Part shown: one piece after another, positions 25,961 to 34,397 of the stretch
How the letters are laid out: every line of letters starts with the position of its first letter
Numbering within the stretch: position 1 is the first letter of the stretch
Origin: Epilithonimonas tenax DSM 16811
GTDB taxonomy: Bacteria; Bacteroidota; Bacteroidia; Flavobacteriales; Weeksellaceae
Length of the DNA stretch: 64,000 bases
NCBI RefSeq assembly: GCF_000428485.1
Contig: NZ_AUAA01000012.1
Location: 1-64,000, forward strand
Direction: 5' to 3'
Made by a program: the position numbers and the translations under genes
Notes under the pieces: model-generated
Told to the model about the DNA's origin: nothing
What the model saw: only the letters and a program-made list of their open reading frames with translations
Database searches by the model: none

Positions 25961-28063
25961 ATGAAAGGTTTACTTTTTTTAGGAGTCTTAGTTGCTCCGT
26001 TCTATTTTTCACAAACTACAGATTCTGTAACTGTTACAAGCATTCAGGCTGTGGAATTCACCAAAAGAACACCGGTTGCGAAATCGATCATCAATGTTGA
26101 AAAAGATCTTGCCGATAAAAATCTAGGTCAGGATCTTCCGATTCTTTTGAAGAATCAAATGTCCGTAATTTCTACTTCAGATGCAGGAAATGGCGTAGGT
26201 TACACAGGTTTTAGGATCCGTGGAACTGCGGGAACAAGTATCAATGTCATGCTGAATGGCGTGCCTTACAACGATTCTGAATCGCAAGGTACTTTTTTCG
26301 TGAATGTGCCGGATCTCACGAGTTCGGCTTCGCAGATCGTGATCCAGCGTGGTGTCGGAAGTTCTTCTAATGGTGTTTCGGCTTTCGGTGCTAGTGTGAA
26401 TGTGATTTCCAGAGATCCTTCGGATGTGTTTTCAGTAAGGACGGATGATTCTTACGGTTCCTTCAGTACCTATAAATATGGTGCTGAGGTCAATTCTGGC
26501 AAGTTTTGGAAAAACAGACTGTCTGTGATGGGAAGGTATACGCATATCCATTCGGATGGATTTATAGACAGGGCTTCTTCTGATCTTCATTCCTATCTTT
26601 TTTCTGCTTTGTTTCAGGAGAAAAAGACAGAGCTCAGATTATTAGCCTTCGGCGGAAAAGAGAAGACTTACCAAGCCTGGAACGGTATTGATAAAGCCAC
26701 CTGGGAGACCAACCCAAGATTCAATTATTCCGGAGCGATTTATGATGCGAATTGGGAAAGTATCACAAGTTATTACGATAATGAGACAGATAATTACAGA
26801 CAAAATCACTACCAGTTTTTATGGAATCAACGTTTTTCCAACGCGTGGAAACTTGAAACAACTTTACACTATACCAAAGGGAAAGGTTACTATGAAAATT
26901 ACAAGCAAGGTGATCCTTTTGCGCGATACAATCTGCCCAACCAGTTTGTGGGCGGTGCAGAAGAAGCCTATTCGGATTTCATCAGGAAGAAATGGCTGGA
27001 CAATGATTTCTATGGCGTGATCTCTACATTGTACGGAAAGTTGGGGAATCTAGACCTCAATGTTGGCGCAGTTGCAAATCAGTATTACGGAAGACATTTT
27101 GGCAACGTAACTGGTGTATTCTTGCCGGAGATCAACGCGTTCGAATATTATAGAAACCGGTCGGTTAAGAATGAAGTGTCTGGTTTTGTAAAGGCAATCT
27201 ATCAGTTAGGGCAATTCGAAATTTTTGGAGATCTTCAGCTTAGAAATATAGATTACGATACAAAAATAGTGCAGCAAGGTGATTCTGAAGGTGCAGATCT
27301 GAAGCGGAAGTGGACGTTCTTCAATCCCAAAGCTGGAGCCAATTATCATATAGCAAAAGGGAAGGTTTTCGTTTCTTACGCCAATGCGCGCCGCGAGCCA
27401 AACCGAGACGATCTTTTCGCTAATTCTGAAACGAAACAAGAAACGCTTCACGACTTTGAAGCTGGTTTGGAACAACAATATGGAAAGCTTGCCGTGACGG
27501 TGAATGCCTATTACATGTATTACGAAAACCAGCTGGTGCTTTCCGGAAGAATTAATAACATTGGAGAGTTCATACGTCAGAATGTGGACAGGAGTTATAG
27601 ATTGGGTGTGGAAATAGCTGCGAATTCGAAAATTTCGGATAAAATCCAGTTTGGCGCCAATCTATCTTTGAGTCAAAATAAGATTAAAGAGATCAACGCT
27701 GCTCAAAACGAAGAAGATACGGTTTTAAAGAATACCGATATTTCATTTTCACCCAATATGATCGCTAATGCGAACGTTCTTTACACGCCATTCAAAAATT
27801 TTAATCTTGGAATAACAGCGCAATATGTCGGTAAGCAATATTTAGATAATCTCGAGACCGCCGATAACAGACTCAAAGATTATTTGGTTCCAGATTTCCA
27901 TATGTCGTACAAATTGCCATTAGCAAAAAATGAAGTGGTTTTGCGATTCTTATTAAATAATTTCACAGATGTTAAGTATGTTAATAACGGTTTTAGTGGA
28001 CCTTACTACTTCTCACAAGCTGGGATTAACTTCATGTTTGGAGTTTCTATGAAGATTTATTAA
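25961..28063 (+). CDS. TonB-dependent receptor under TPP riboswitch control
   Basis: Outer-membrane receptor of 700 aa. Signal peptide 1-18 (ends FYFSQ), a plug domain (about 35-150; LPILLKNQMSVIST, GFRIRGT, VMLNGVPYND, VPDLTSSASQIVIQRG) and a 22-strand-type barrel ending in an aromatic C-terminus (GVSMKIY). The riboswitch upstream indicates that it imports thiamin, a phosphate ester or a precursor across the outer membrane with TonB energy. No thi biosynthesis or inner-membrane transporter gene is next to it in this window. Receptor class is firm; substrate is inference. Confidence 0.9.
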   Translation: MKGLLFLGVLVAPFYFSQTTDSVTVTSIQAVEFTKRTPVAKSIINVEKDLADKNLGQDLPILLKNQMSVISTSDAGNGVGYTGFRIRGTAGTSINVMLNGVPYNDSESQGTFFVNVPDLTSSASQIVIQRGVGSSSNGVSAFGASVNVISRDPSDVFSVRTDDSYGSFSTYKYGAEVNSGKFWKNRLSVMGRYTHIHSDGFIDRASSDLHSYLFSALFQEKKTELRLLAFGGKEKTYQAWNGIDKATWETNPRFNYSGAIYDANWESITSYYDNETDNYRQNHYQFLWNQRFSNAWKLETTLHYTKGKGYYENYKQGDPFARYNLPNQFVGGAEEAYSDFIRKKWLDNDFYGVISTLYGKLGNLDLNVGAVANQYYGRHFGNVTGVFLPEINAFEYYRNRSVKNEVSGFVKAIYQLGQFEIFGDLQLRNIDYDTKIVQQGDSEGADLKRKWTFFNPKAGANYHIAKGKVFVSYANARREPNRDDLFANSETKQETLHDFEAGLEQQYGKLAVTVNAYYMYYENQLVLSGRINNIGEFIRQNVDRSYRLGVEIAANSKISDKIQFGANLSLSQNKIKEINAAQNEEDTVLKNTDISFSPNMIANANVLYTPFKNFNLGITAQYVGKQYLDNLETADNRLKDYLVPDFHMSYKLPLAKNEVVLRFLLNNFTDVKYVNNGFSGPYYFSQAGINFMFGVSMKIY

Positions 28064-28224
28064 AGTTTTTATGTTTGGTAATCAGTTTGTTGTGGTTTTT
28101 TTTATGTCTGATATAAAAATTTTTCTTTGTTGTTTTAAAATTAATATTAGATTTACATAGAGTTCACGATTGCTTTTGTGAGGAGTGATGAACGACTTTA
28201 TATAGACCTTAAAAATTAACATTT

Positions 28225-28896
28225 ATGAGAAAAATTTATTCTTTAGCGATTGCTTTGGTTGCAAGCATCGCTGTATCTGCACAGCTTACGACACAAATCG
28301 TGAGTCCTGGTGTTTTCAAATTGACTTATGGCGCTGCCAATGACTATTCGTTTTACGATCCGGGATTTCAAGTTCCTACTTTTTATGTTCATACATGGAT
28401 TTCATCCGCGGATAATTCTGTAAATACGTCATATGATGATGCCTGGACCAATTCTAGTGTTACGATGAATTGGGATTCTGTCGCAAATGCATACGTTGGG
28501 ACAATTAATCTAAATACTAAGACTTTTACCAACAGTAATAATACAGTACCAGCTGGGACTACAGTTCAAAAATTAGGAATTGTCTTCAAAGATATGCAAA
28601 ATGGAGCCACCAAACAATCTGCTGATTCTACTGTACTAGGACCAACAACACTTCTTACATTGGCTGTTTCTGAGTCCAACGGTAGAGTAAAATCGCAAGT
28701 GGCTGCAGGTAAACTGTTTACTTCTGCCAAAGGGAATATAGACCTTACGGTGTATGACTTCGGTGGGAAAGTTATCAAAACTTTAAAAGCAAATGCAAAC
28801 GGAAATCCAATCGATCTCAACCTTTCTCAAAAAGGTTTGTACTTGGTGAAAATTTCGGGCAACAACAGTTCTGAAGTGGTAAAGTTTGCTTATTAG
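28225..28896 (+). CDS. Small secreted protein with T9SS sorting domain
   Basis: 223 aa: a signal peptide (ends AVSAQ near 20), a beta-rich N-terminal domain of about 120 residues, and a C-terminal domain of T9SS type A (from about residue 150: VAAGKLFTSAKGNIDLTVYD, then GGKVIKTLKANA, and a final KGLYLVKISG). The middle recalls carbohydrate- or ligand-binding modules but was not recognised. It should be secreted through the T9SS and stay at the surface or be released. Monocistronic, with a clear terminator. Confidence 0.8.
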   Translation: MRKIYSLAIALVASIAVSAQLTTQIVSPGVFKLTYGAANDYSFYDPGFQVPTFYVHTWISSADNSVNTSYDDAWTNSSVTMNWDSVANAYVGTINLNTKTFTNSNNTVPAGTTVQKLGIVFKDMQNGATKQSADSTVLGPTTLLTLAVSESNGRVKSQVAAGKLFTSAKGNIDLTVYDFGGKVIKTLKANANGNPIDLNLSQKGLYLVKISGNNSSEVVKFAY

Positions 28897-28921
28897 ACCT
28901 TAATTATTCATATCAAGATCA

Positions 28922-28950
28922 AAAGGTTGCTGTAAAAAGCAACCTTTTTT
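28922..28950 (+). terminator. Terminator after the T9SS protein gene
   Basis: Stem AAAGGTTGC / GCAACCTTT with an 8-nt loop, followed by T's. Confidence 0.8.
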
Positions 28951-28974
28951 ATTCTCTTTAACCTCAAAAATATG

Positions 28975-28982
28975 TAGTTTTG
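28975..28982 (+). promoter_or_regulatory. -7 promoter element (TAGTTTTG) next to a start codon
   Basis: Matches TAnnTTTG and ends only 6 nt before the ATG at 28989, so the mRNA would be nearly leaderless. It overlaps an in-frame TTG (28980) that could be mistaken for a start. Confidence 0.5.
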
Positions 28983-28988
28983 CGCCAA

Positions 28989-29672
28989 ATGAATTTTGAG
29001 TATTTTTTATATCAATATCTTCTGAAGCATCACAAGGCAGAAGTACCGTATTTTGGAGTTTTTGAACTTACAAAAAAATCTGCGAGCATAGATGCAGAAA
29101 ATTCGATCATTACACCACCAAAAGAAGTGGTGGTATTTCAATATGTGCCCGGACTTGTTGATGATCAGTTAGTTAGGTATATTTCTGATCAAACCAATTC
29201 TGATCTTTCTACTGTTAAAAGTAATTTAAAGAATGAAGTGGAACAGTGGTTTCAGAAATTACAGACACCTGATGGTCTCACGTTAGAAAACATCGGTCAA
29301 TTTCAACTGGATCATGACCACAAAGTAGTCAAAATAACAGATGATCATCACGATGTGTTTGGTCTGGAAGCAATCAATTTGCAAGCCCTGAAAAAAAAGT
29401 CTCAAAAAAAATATTCAGATTCGGAACATTACACATTTAACAAAAGTGTTATTTGGACATTTTCCGCCATCGTTATAATAGGAACGATTGTACTTTTTTT
29501 TCTAAGATATCAACCATTGCTTTTCGGGAAGTCATCTAGAATTCCAACAAAGAAAGAAAGCACGAAGAGATCAGAACCCAAGAGAGTTTTGACCATTCCT
29601 AAACAAGATTCAATAAAAACAGACAGTATAAAACCGACAACGAATGCAAAAATCCAAAAAATCAATAGATAG
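28989..29672 (+). CDS. HU/CCDC81-like membrane protein
   Basis: 227-aa protein. The N-terminal 120 residues resemble the tandem HU-like domains of the bacterial CCDC81 group (YLLKHHKAEVPYFGVFEL, FQYVPGLVDDQLVRYI, LENIGQFQL). Then comes one transmembrane helix (about 150-170) and a Lys/Thr/Ser-rich tail. Family members often end in a SPOR peptidoglycan-binding domain; here this is absent, so the protein is short. In Bacteroidota the group is near cell-division or envelope genes. Its 3' end overlaps the thioesterase gene by 29 nt. Confidence 0.75.
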   Translation: MNFEYFLYQYLLKHHKAEVPYFGVFELTKKSASIDAENSIITPPKEVVVFQYVPGLVDDQLVRYISDQTNSDLSTVKSNLKNEVEQWFQKLQTPDGLTLENIGQFQLDHDHKVVKITDDHHDVFGLEAINLQALKKKSQKKYSDSEHYTFNKSVIWTFSAIVIIGTIVLFFLRYQPLLFGKSSRIPTKKESTKRSEPKRVLTIPKQDSIKTDSIKPTTNAKIQKINR

Positions 29673-30162
29673 CCTTACGGTAATGACCAATATCGTTTTG
29701 CCAAACGAAACCAATTCATTAGGGAATCTTTTCGGAGGCGAGTTGCTGTCAAGAATGGATCGCGCAGCATCCATTTCCGCAACCAGACATTGCGAAAGAA
29801 GAGTGGTGACGGCTTCTGTGAATCATGTGTCCTTCAACCATCCGATTCCGGAAGGTGGCATTGTGGTTTTGGAATCAAAAGTGTCACGGGCGTTTTCTAC
29901 CTCTATGGAGATCTATGTAGAAGTGTGGTTAGATGATCCTATCAATCAGACAAAAACACACACCAACGAAGGGATCTACACTTTTGTGGCGGTAGACGAG
30001 TTCAATCGCCCTATCCCAATTCCTCAAATAGAACCGGAAACAGAGTTGGAGAAAGAACGTTACGACGCCGCCATGAGAAGAAAGGAATTATCACTGATTC
30101 TTTCTGGAAGAATGAAACCTGCAGATTCTGTGGAACTCAAAAAATTATTCTTAGGCGAGTAA
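29644..30162 (+). CDS. Acyl-CoA thioesterase (hotdog fold)
   Basis: Hydrolyses acyl-CoA to free acid and CoA in the cytoplasm. The 172-aa sequence shows the hotdog YciA/BACH-type signature: NETNSLGNLFGGELLSRMD (Asn/Gly-rich loop before the central helix), ASVNHVSFNHPI and STSMEIYVEVW. Single hotdog domain, active as an oligomer in the family. Overlaps the upstream gene, suggesting co-transcription, and is followed by a terminator. Confidence 0.9.
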   Translation: MQKSKKSIDSLTVMTNIVLPNETNSLGNLFGGELLSRMDRAASISATRHCERRVVTASVNHVSFNHPIPEGGIVVLESKVSRAFSTSMEIYVEVWLDDPINQTKTHTNEGIYTFVAVDEFNRPIPIPQIEPETELEKERYDAAMRRKELSLILSGRMKPADSVELKKLFLGE

Positions 30163-30181
30163 TTTTAAACCAATTACATAC

Positions 30182-30206
30182 GGGCTTTTTCTAAGCCCTT
30201 TTTTTA
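30182..30206 (+). terminator. Terminator after the thioesterase gene
   Basis: Stem GGGCTT / AAGCCC, loop about 5 nt, then T7. Confidence 0.8.
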
Positions 30207-30224
30207 CATCTAAAATTAAAGAAA

Positions 30225-31157
30225 ATGAAAATCCTTCAGCTCGATAAAAACCATCCCTTAATTTCTGAACAGCTTACCGCAAAAGGCTTTCTGATAGAAG
30301 AAGACCACATTTCCACTTACGATGAGGTTTTGGAAAAAATAGGTGGCTATGAGGGCGTTATCATCCGAAGCCGAATTCCGTTGGACGAAAATTTCCTGAA
30401 CAGAGCTCCGCATCTCAAATTCATTGCAAGAGTCGGAGCGGGAATGGAAAATATCCATCTTGAAACTGCCGGAAAATTAAATATAAAATTAATAAATTCT
30501 CCCGAAGGCAATCGCGATTCTGTCGCAGAGCACGTTGTCGGGATGTTGTTGATTTTGATGAACCGATTATTTATTGCGTCCAATGAAGTAAAAAACGGAA
30601 TCTGGAAACGTGAGGAAAACCGTGGTGATGAGCTGCTGGGCAAAACGTTCGGAATCATCGGTTACGGAAATATGGGAAAAGCCACAGCCAAAAGACTTTC
30701 TGGTTTCGGCGTTGAGGTGATCTTCCACGATATTCTTCCAAATCTTTCTGATGAGTTTGCAACACAAGTTTCTTTGGAGGAACTTCAGAAAAGGGCAGAT
30801 ATTCTGAGTCTTCATATTCCATTAACACATGAAACTAATGATTTGATTGATGAAGAATTCATTTCAAAAATGGAAAAGAATTTCTATTTCGTCAATACAG
30901 CCAGAGGGAAAAATCTTAAAACGAAAGCTTTAGTAGAAGCAATTGAATCTGGAAAGGTGCTCGGCGCTTGCCTGGATGTCTTGGAATTTGAAAAGTCGTC
31001 TTTTGAAAACCTCGAAACTGAAAATCAGGATTTGCAATATATTTTAGATTCTGATAAAGTGATTGTTACGCCTCATATTGCAGGCTGGACCCAACAAAGT
31101 AAAATCAAATTGGCTCAGGTGATAGTCGATAAAATTGTTGAAACCTTCATGGATTAG
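30225..31157 (+). CDS. NAD-dependent D-2-hydroxyacid dehydrogenase (phosphoglycerate dehydrogenase-like)
   Basis: Oxidoreductase of 310 aa. It contains the split substrate domain (residues 1-95 and the C-terminal end), a Rossmann core with GIIGYGNMG (about 145-153), and the family catalytic set: Arg in NTARG, Glu in the following helix region and His in TPHIAGW. SerA-type phosphoglycerate dehydrogenase is possible, but the short form without an ACT domain and the absence of serC or serB next to it leave the substrate open. Confidence 0.87.
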   Translation: MKILQLDKNHPLISEQLTAKGFLIEEDHISTYDEVLEKIGGYEGVIIRSRIPLDENFLNRAPHLKFIARVGAGMENIHLETAGKLNIKLINSPEGNRDSVAEHVVGMLLILMNRLFIASNEVKNGIWKREENRGDELLGKTFGIIGYGNMGKATAKRLSGFGVEVIFHDILPNLSDEFATQVSLEELQKRADILSLHIPLTHETNDLIDEEFISKMEKNFYFVNTARGKNLKTKALVEAIESGKVLGACLDVLEFEKSSFENLETENQDLQYILDSDKVIVTPHIAGWTQQSKIKLAQVIVDKIVETFMD

Positions 31158-31271
31158 TTTCTTAAATTAAATAAAATTCCCAACGGTTTATTTAACATTT
31201 CTTAAGACAATTCCCTTCGCTCAAAATTCCATTTTATGTTAACTTGCGAACCTTAAAGAAGTTTGGATATA

Positions 31272-32531
31272 ATGAATTTTAGAAAAATAATTACCCCGGT
31301 TTTAGTTGTTTTGTCAATTGTTTCTTGCCATAAAAAATCGGAGAAAGATACTGATGAAGAGGGTTCAAAATTTCCAAACTACGGAAATGTTGATCTGGAA
31401 AAGGTGTTTACGCCAGAAGAGTTGACATTGCCAAACCAGGCCAATATCTTAACGCAAATCAATAATTATTACCAGAAAGTCTGGGAGCAAGGCGATCTTA
31501 GCGGCGGATTATTAATTGCAAAAGGCAACAAAATTATCTTCGAAAAATACCGGGGATTTGGCAGAGAAGGCAAACAAATGCCAATTGATGAAAACACACC
31601 ACTTCACGTGGCGTCTGTCAGCAAAACGATGACCGCAATGGCAGTTCTGAAATTGGTAGAAGCCGGAAAACTAAAACTCGAAGACAATCTTACCAAATTT
31701 TTCCCCAAATTCCCTTATGCTGACATCACCGTTTTCAGTCTGTTGGCACAAAGGAGCGGACTTCCCAAGTACGAACATTTTGATCAGGCTATAAAACCTG
31801 TGCCGCAAGAACTCAAAAAAGAATATTTGACCAATCAGGACGTTGTGGAGATGCTGATCAAATACAAACCAGCGCTGGCAAAGATTTCCAACACGGGATT
31901 TATGTACTGCAACACCAATTTTGCACTGCTGGCTTTGATTGTAGAAAAAGTAACAGCCACGCCTTTTCCAGAAGCAATGCAAGAGATCGTTTTCAAACCA
32001 TTGAAGATGACGCACACCTATATTTTTCAGAAAAAAAATATGCCCACGGCCTCACAATCATTTTTCAGTGGTTACAGGCTTTATCCGTTGGATCATCTGG
32101 ATTTGATCTACGGAGACAAAAATGTTTACACCACACCAAGAGATCTTCTCAATTTCTCGGTGGCAATCTATTCCAAAGATTTTCTGAAGCCAGAACTCGA
32201 AGCCAAAATATTCGAGCCTTATAGCAATGAGAAAAAAGGAATTAACAATTACGGTTTCGGATTCCGAATGAAGAATTTTGACAACGGCGAAAAACTCACC
32301 TACCACAACGGCTGGTGGCACGGGACCAATTCGGTTTTTGCACATCTTCTGAAATCTAAAGTGACGATCATCGCAATTGGAAACAAATATTCAGGAAAAG
32401 TGTACTCCGCTTTGTCACTATCAGGATTGTTTGAAGATTTCCCTTTCGAGATGGACAAATTCAACAAAACGATGAACCCGACGGGAGGTAGCGAAAAAGA
32501 TACAGCAGCGGCAGGAAACGGAGAATTGTAA
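31272..32531 (+). CDS. Serine hydrolase lipoprotein, beta-lactamase/class C PBP type
   Basis: 419 aa from ATG 31272; an in-frame TTG nine bases upstream was rejected. The N-terminus has a lipobox SIVSC. The fold is that of serine beta-lactamase-like hydrolases: SVSK (Ser115-Lys118), YCN (Tyr212) and an HNGWWHG box replacing the KTG of true beta-lactamases. Such proteins are usually peptidases or esterases acting in the periplasm; antibiotic hydrolysis is not indicated. A structured repeat begins 10 nt after the stop. Confidence 0.85.
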   Translation: MNFRKIITPVLVVLSIVSCHKKSEKDTDEEGSKFPNYGNVDLEKVFTPEELTLPNQANILTQINNYYQKVWEQGDLSGGLLIAKGNKIIFEKYRGFGREGKQMPIDENTPLHVASVSKTMTAMAVLKLVEAGKLKLEDNLTKFFPKFPYADITVFSLLAQRSGLPKYEHFDQAIKPVPQELKKEYLTNQDVVEMLIKYKPALAKISNTGFMYCNTNFALLALIVEKVTATPFPEAMQEIVFKPLKMTHTYIFQKKNMPTASQSFFSGYRLYPLDHLDLIYGDKNVYTTPRDLLNFSVAIYSKDFLKPELEAKIFEPYSNEKKGINNYGFGFRMKNFDNGEKLTYHNGWWHGTNSVFAHLLKSKVTIIAIGNKYSGKVYSALSLSGLFEDFPFEMDKFNKTMNPTGGSEKDTAAAGNGEL

Positions 32532-32540
32532 AATAAAAAT

Positions 32541-32645
32541 TTGGGCGCCTTTATCCGCCTTCCGTTCCCGCTTTTTTCTTTATCGCTCAGGCAGCGATAA
32601 AGAAAAAGAGCTCCACTCAAGTCGGGGCGCGCTTCGCAAGGAATC
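32541..32645 (-). repeat. Dispersed structured repeat, copy B
   Basis: Contains a 16-bp stem (32571-32587 with 32593-32608; inner part TTTATCGCT / AGCGATAAA) inside the same conserved flanks as copy A (TCCGCCTTCCGTTCCC and TCCACTCAAGTCGG). The minus orientation matches copy C in plus orientation: TTG-rich flank, poly-T arm, poly-A arm, then GCGGG. The stem could serve as a terminator for the preceding gene, but the conserved flanks are not needed for that. Confidence 0.6.
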
Positions 32646-32670
32646 AACATTTCATTATCAATCCACAATT

Positions 32671-32717
32671 TGTCATTCCTTAAGAATCCAGACTGTTGAG
32701 ATTCCTACGGAAAGACA
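32671..32717. repeat. Imperfect intergenic palindrome
   Basis: Arms of 18 nt (32671-32688 and 32700-32717) match at 15 of 18 positions, with TGTCATTCC on one side and GGAAAGACA on the other. It can form a long hairpin. From memory, similar elements recur in intergenic regions of related bacteria; not checked here. Confidence 0.5.
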
Positions 32718-32834
32718 GAGTACTGTTTATTTCAGGATAATTTTGATTACATTTCCATAAGAATCTCCTTGCTAAGGAAAACCGCAGAGTGGTGAACTGT
32801 CAATAGAAGGTCAAAATTCAAAACGACAATCTAA

Positions 32835-32847
32835 GCTCCAGCGGAGC
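32835..32847. repeat. Short GC palindrome GCTCC-AGC-GGAGC
   Basis: Perfect 5-bp stem with a 3-nt loop, followed by GACCTG, inside an AT-rich stretch. The remaining 32850-32972 region shows no gene. Confidence 0.4.
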
Positions 32848-32972
32848 GACCTGTAATTTATTTTAAGGGCAAAAACTATTATAACAGAAAATGAACTAAA
32901 TTATTTTTGTGTAAAAAATAAACTTTATTGAATTGATTATCAGAACTTTAATAATTATTAAGGTTCTTTTTT

Positions 32973-32980
32973 TATATTTG
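32973..32980 (+). promoter_or_regulatory. -7 promoter element (TATATTTG) for the ECF sigma operon
   Basis: Matches TAnnTTTG about 103 nt before the sigma factor ATG. It is the only clear match in the spacer, but the long leader makes the assignment uncertain. Confidence 0.4.
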
Positions 32981-33083
32981 ATGTAATAATTGTTACATTA
33001 CAGATGTCTTACTTTTAAACAACCAAGAACTCAACTACTTTCAAAGCTTAAAACTTTGAACCTCAAACATTAAAAGAATCAAT

Positions 33084-33602
33084 ATGACTCAGGAAATATT
33101 TCAATCAACGGTTTACAGTCTCAAGAATGAGATGTTCCGTTTTGCGAAAAAGTTTCTGATGAGTGCAGATGAAGCCGAAGATGTGGTGATGGATCTGATG
33201 ATGAAGTTCTGGCAAAAGAAAGAAGAACTCCTGGCAGTAGAGAATCTGAAAAGTTTCGCGATGAGAAGTGTAAAAAATGAATGCCTGAACCGCCTGAAAC
33301 ACCACGAAGTGAAATTGGGATTTGCAAGCCAGACAAAACACACTTCGGAACTTTATCAGATCGAAACCAATAATATGAGAGAGCAGATTCTGGGATTCAT
33401 CTCCCAACTGCCCGAGAAACAAAAAATGGTCATTCACCTGAAAGATGTAGAAGAATATGAAATCTCAGAGATCGCGGGAATAATGGAAATGGAAGAAAAT
33501 GCAGTCCGCGTGAACCTGATGAGAGCAAGACAAAAAGTGAAAGAATCAATTAACAAACTCTATGCGTATGAAAACCGACAGATACAAGGATTGGGAATCT
33601 AA
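33084..33602 (+). CDS. ECF-type RNA polymerase sigma factor
   Basis: 172-aa sigma-70 family protein. Region 2 is visible in MFRFAKKFLMSADEAEDVVMDLMMKFW and FAMRSVKNECLNRLK; region 4 in LPEKQKMVIHLKDVEEYEISEIAGIM followed by VRVNLMRARQKVK. Its 3' end overlaps the next gene by 41 nt, which encodes a one-helix membrane protein in the usual position of an anti-sigma factor. Together with two DUF4252 genes it forms an operon-like group found in Flavobacteriia. Confidence 0.9.
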   Translation: MTQEIFQSTVYSLKNEMFRFAKKFLMSADEAEDVVMDLMMKFWQKKEELLAVENLKSFAMRSVKNECLNRLKHHEVKLGFASQTKHTSELYQIETNNMREQILGFISQLPEKQKMVIHLKDVEEYEISEIAGIMEMEENAVRVNLMRARQKVKESINKLYAYENRQIQGLGI

Positions 33603-34302
33603 ATTCTTCGAAGGTGAAGAACTGACGCCGGAAGAAGAATTGTTCCTGAAAAATGAAAGCGACAACCCTTATTTCTCATTTCTGAAAGACGAGAAACAGG
33701 AAAAACTGGATATCAGCTTCGCGGATTTTTTAAAGAAAACAGAAGAACCGAAGATTGTTGTACTTCCAACTAAGCGAACTTCTTATAAGATATATTGGAT
33801 GGCAGCTGGTTTAGTTTTATTAATGGGAATGAGTGCATTGTGGATGTTCAATCAGCCTCAGAAGATAGAAACAACGATTGCTAAAAATCCTGATGTTCCT
33901 AAGAAAGAAAAAGTAGAAAAAGTTCCGCAAGTTGAAGAAACAACAGAACAAACTTCGGCACCAAAACCAGTTTTGGCCAATCAGGAAAATCAGAAAGCTG
34001 ATCAATCTGGCAATGACAAAGTGGTGAAAAAACTTGTCAGAAAAGAATTTGACAAACTGATGGCGCAACAAGAGCAGTCATCTAAACAGGAAGAGAAGCA
34101 GATCCAGGTTCCGGCAGAATCTACCTTAGATTACCGTCCGAATTATGTGATCATCAACGGCAAGCCCATCTATGATGAGAGTGAAGCTATTGCTGTGACA
34201 GAGAATGCTTTTAATTATTTTGCAAGTAACGTTACCCAAACCATAAATCACGCAGAATCTGCCCAAAATCAAGTTGATTTTTACAGGATTCTCAATTATT
34301 AA
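33562..34302 (+). CDS. Putative anti-sigma factor, single-pass membrane protein
   Basis: 246 aa with an acidic cytosolic N-terminus (1-75; FFEGEELTPEEELFLKNE), one transmembrane helix (about 76-94) and a Lys/Glu/Gln-rich periplasmic part. The topology and the position directly after an ECF sigma gene, with overlap, suggest an anti-sigma factor. A standard anti-sigma zinc motif (HxxxCxxC) is absent. ATG 33568 is an alternative start. Role is inference from context. Confidence 0.75.
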   Translation: MRMKTDRYKDWESKFFEGEELTPEEELFLKNESDNPYFSFLKDEKQEKLDISFADFLKKTEEPKIVVLPTKRTSYKIYWMAAGLVLLMGMSALWMFNQPQKIETTIAKNPDVPKKEKVEKVPQVEETTEQTSAPKPVLANQENQKADQSGNDKVVKKLVRKEFDKLMAQQEQSSKQEEKQIQVPAESTLDYRPNYVIINGKPIYDESEAIAVTENAFNYFASNVTQTINHAESAQNQVDFYRILNY

Positions 34303-34397
34303 TTTTAAAATCAAATGTCACCGCTCCAGATAATATATTCAAGCTAGATCTAGTCAAAACGGCGGTTGCATCTGACCTTAAACAAACAAATATTAAA

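Noticed and set aside
31272-32531. Antibiotic-resistance beta-lactamase
   Set aside because: The KTG box is replaced by an HNG-type box and the protein is a lipoprotein of the general serine-hydrolase group.
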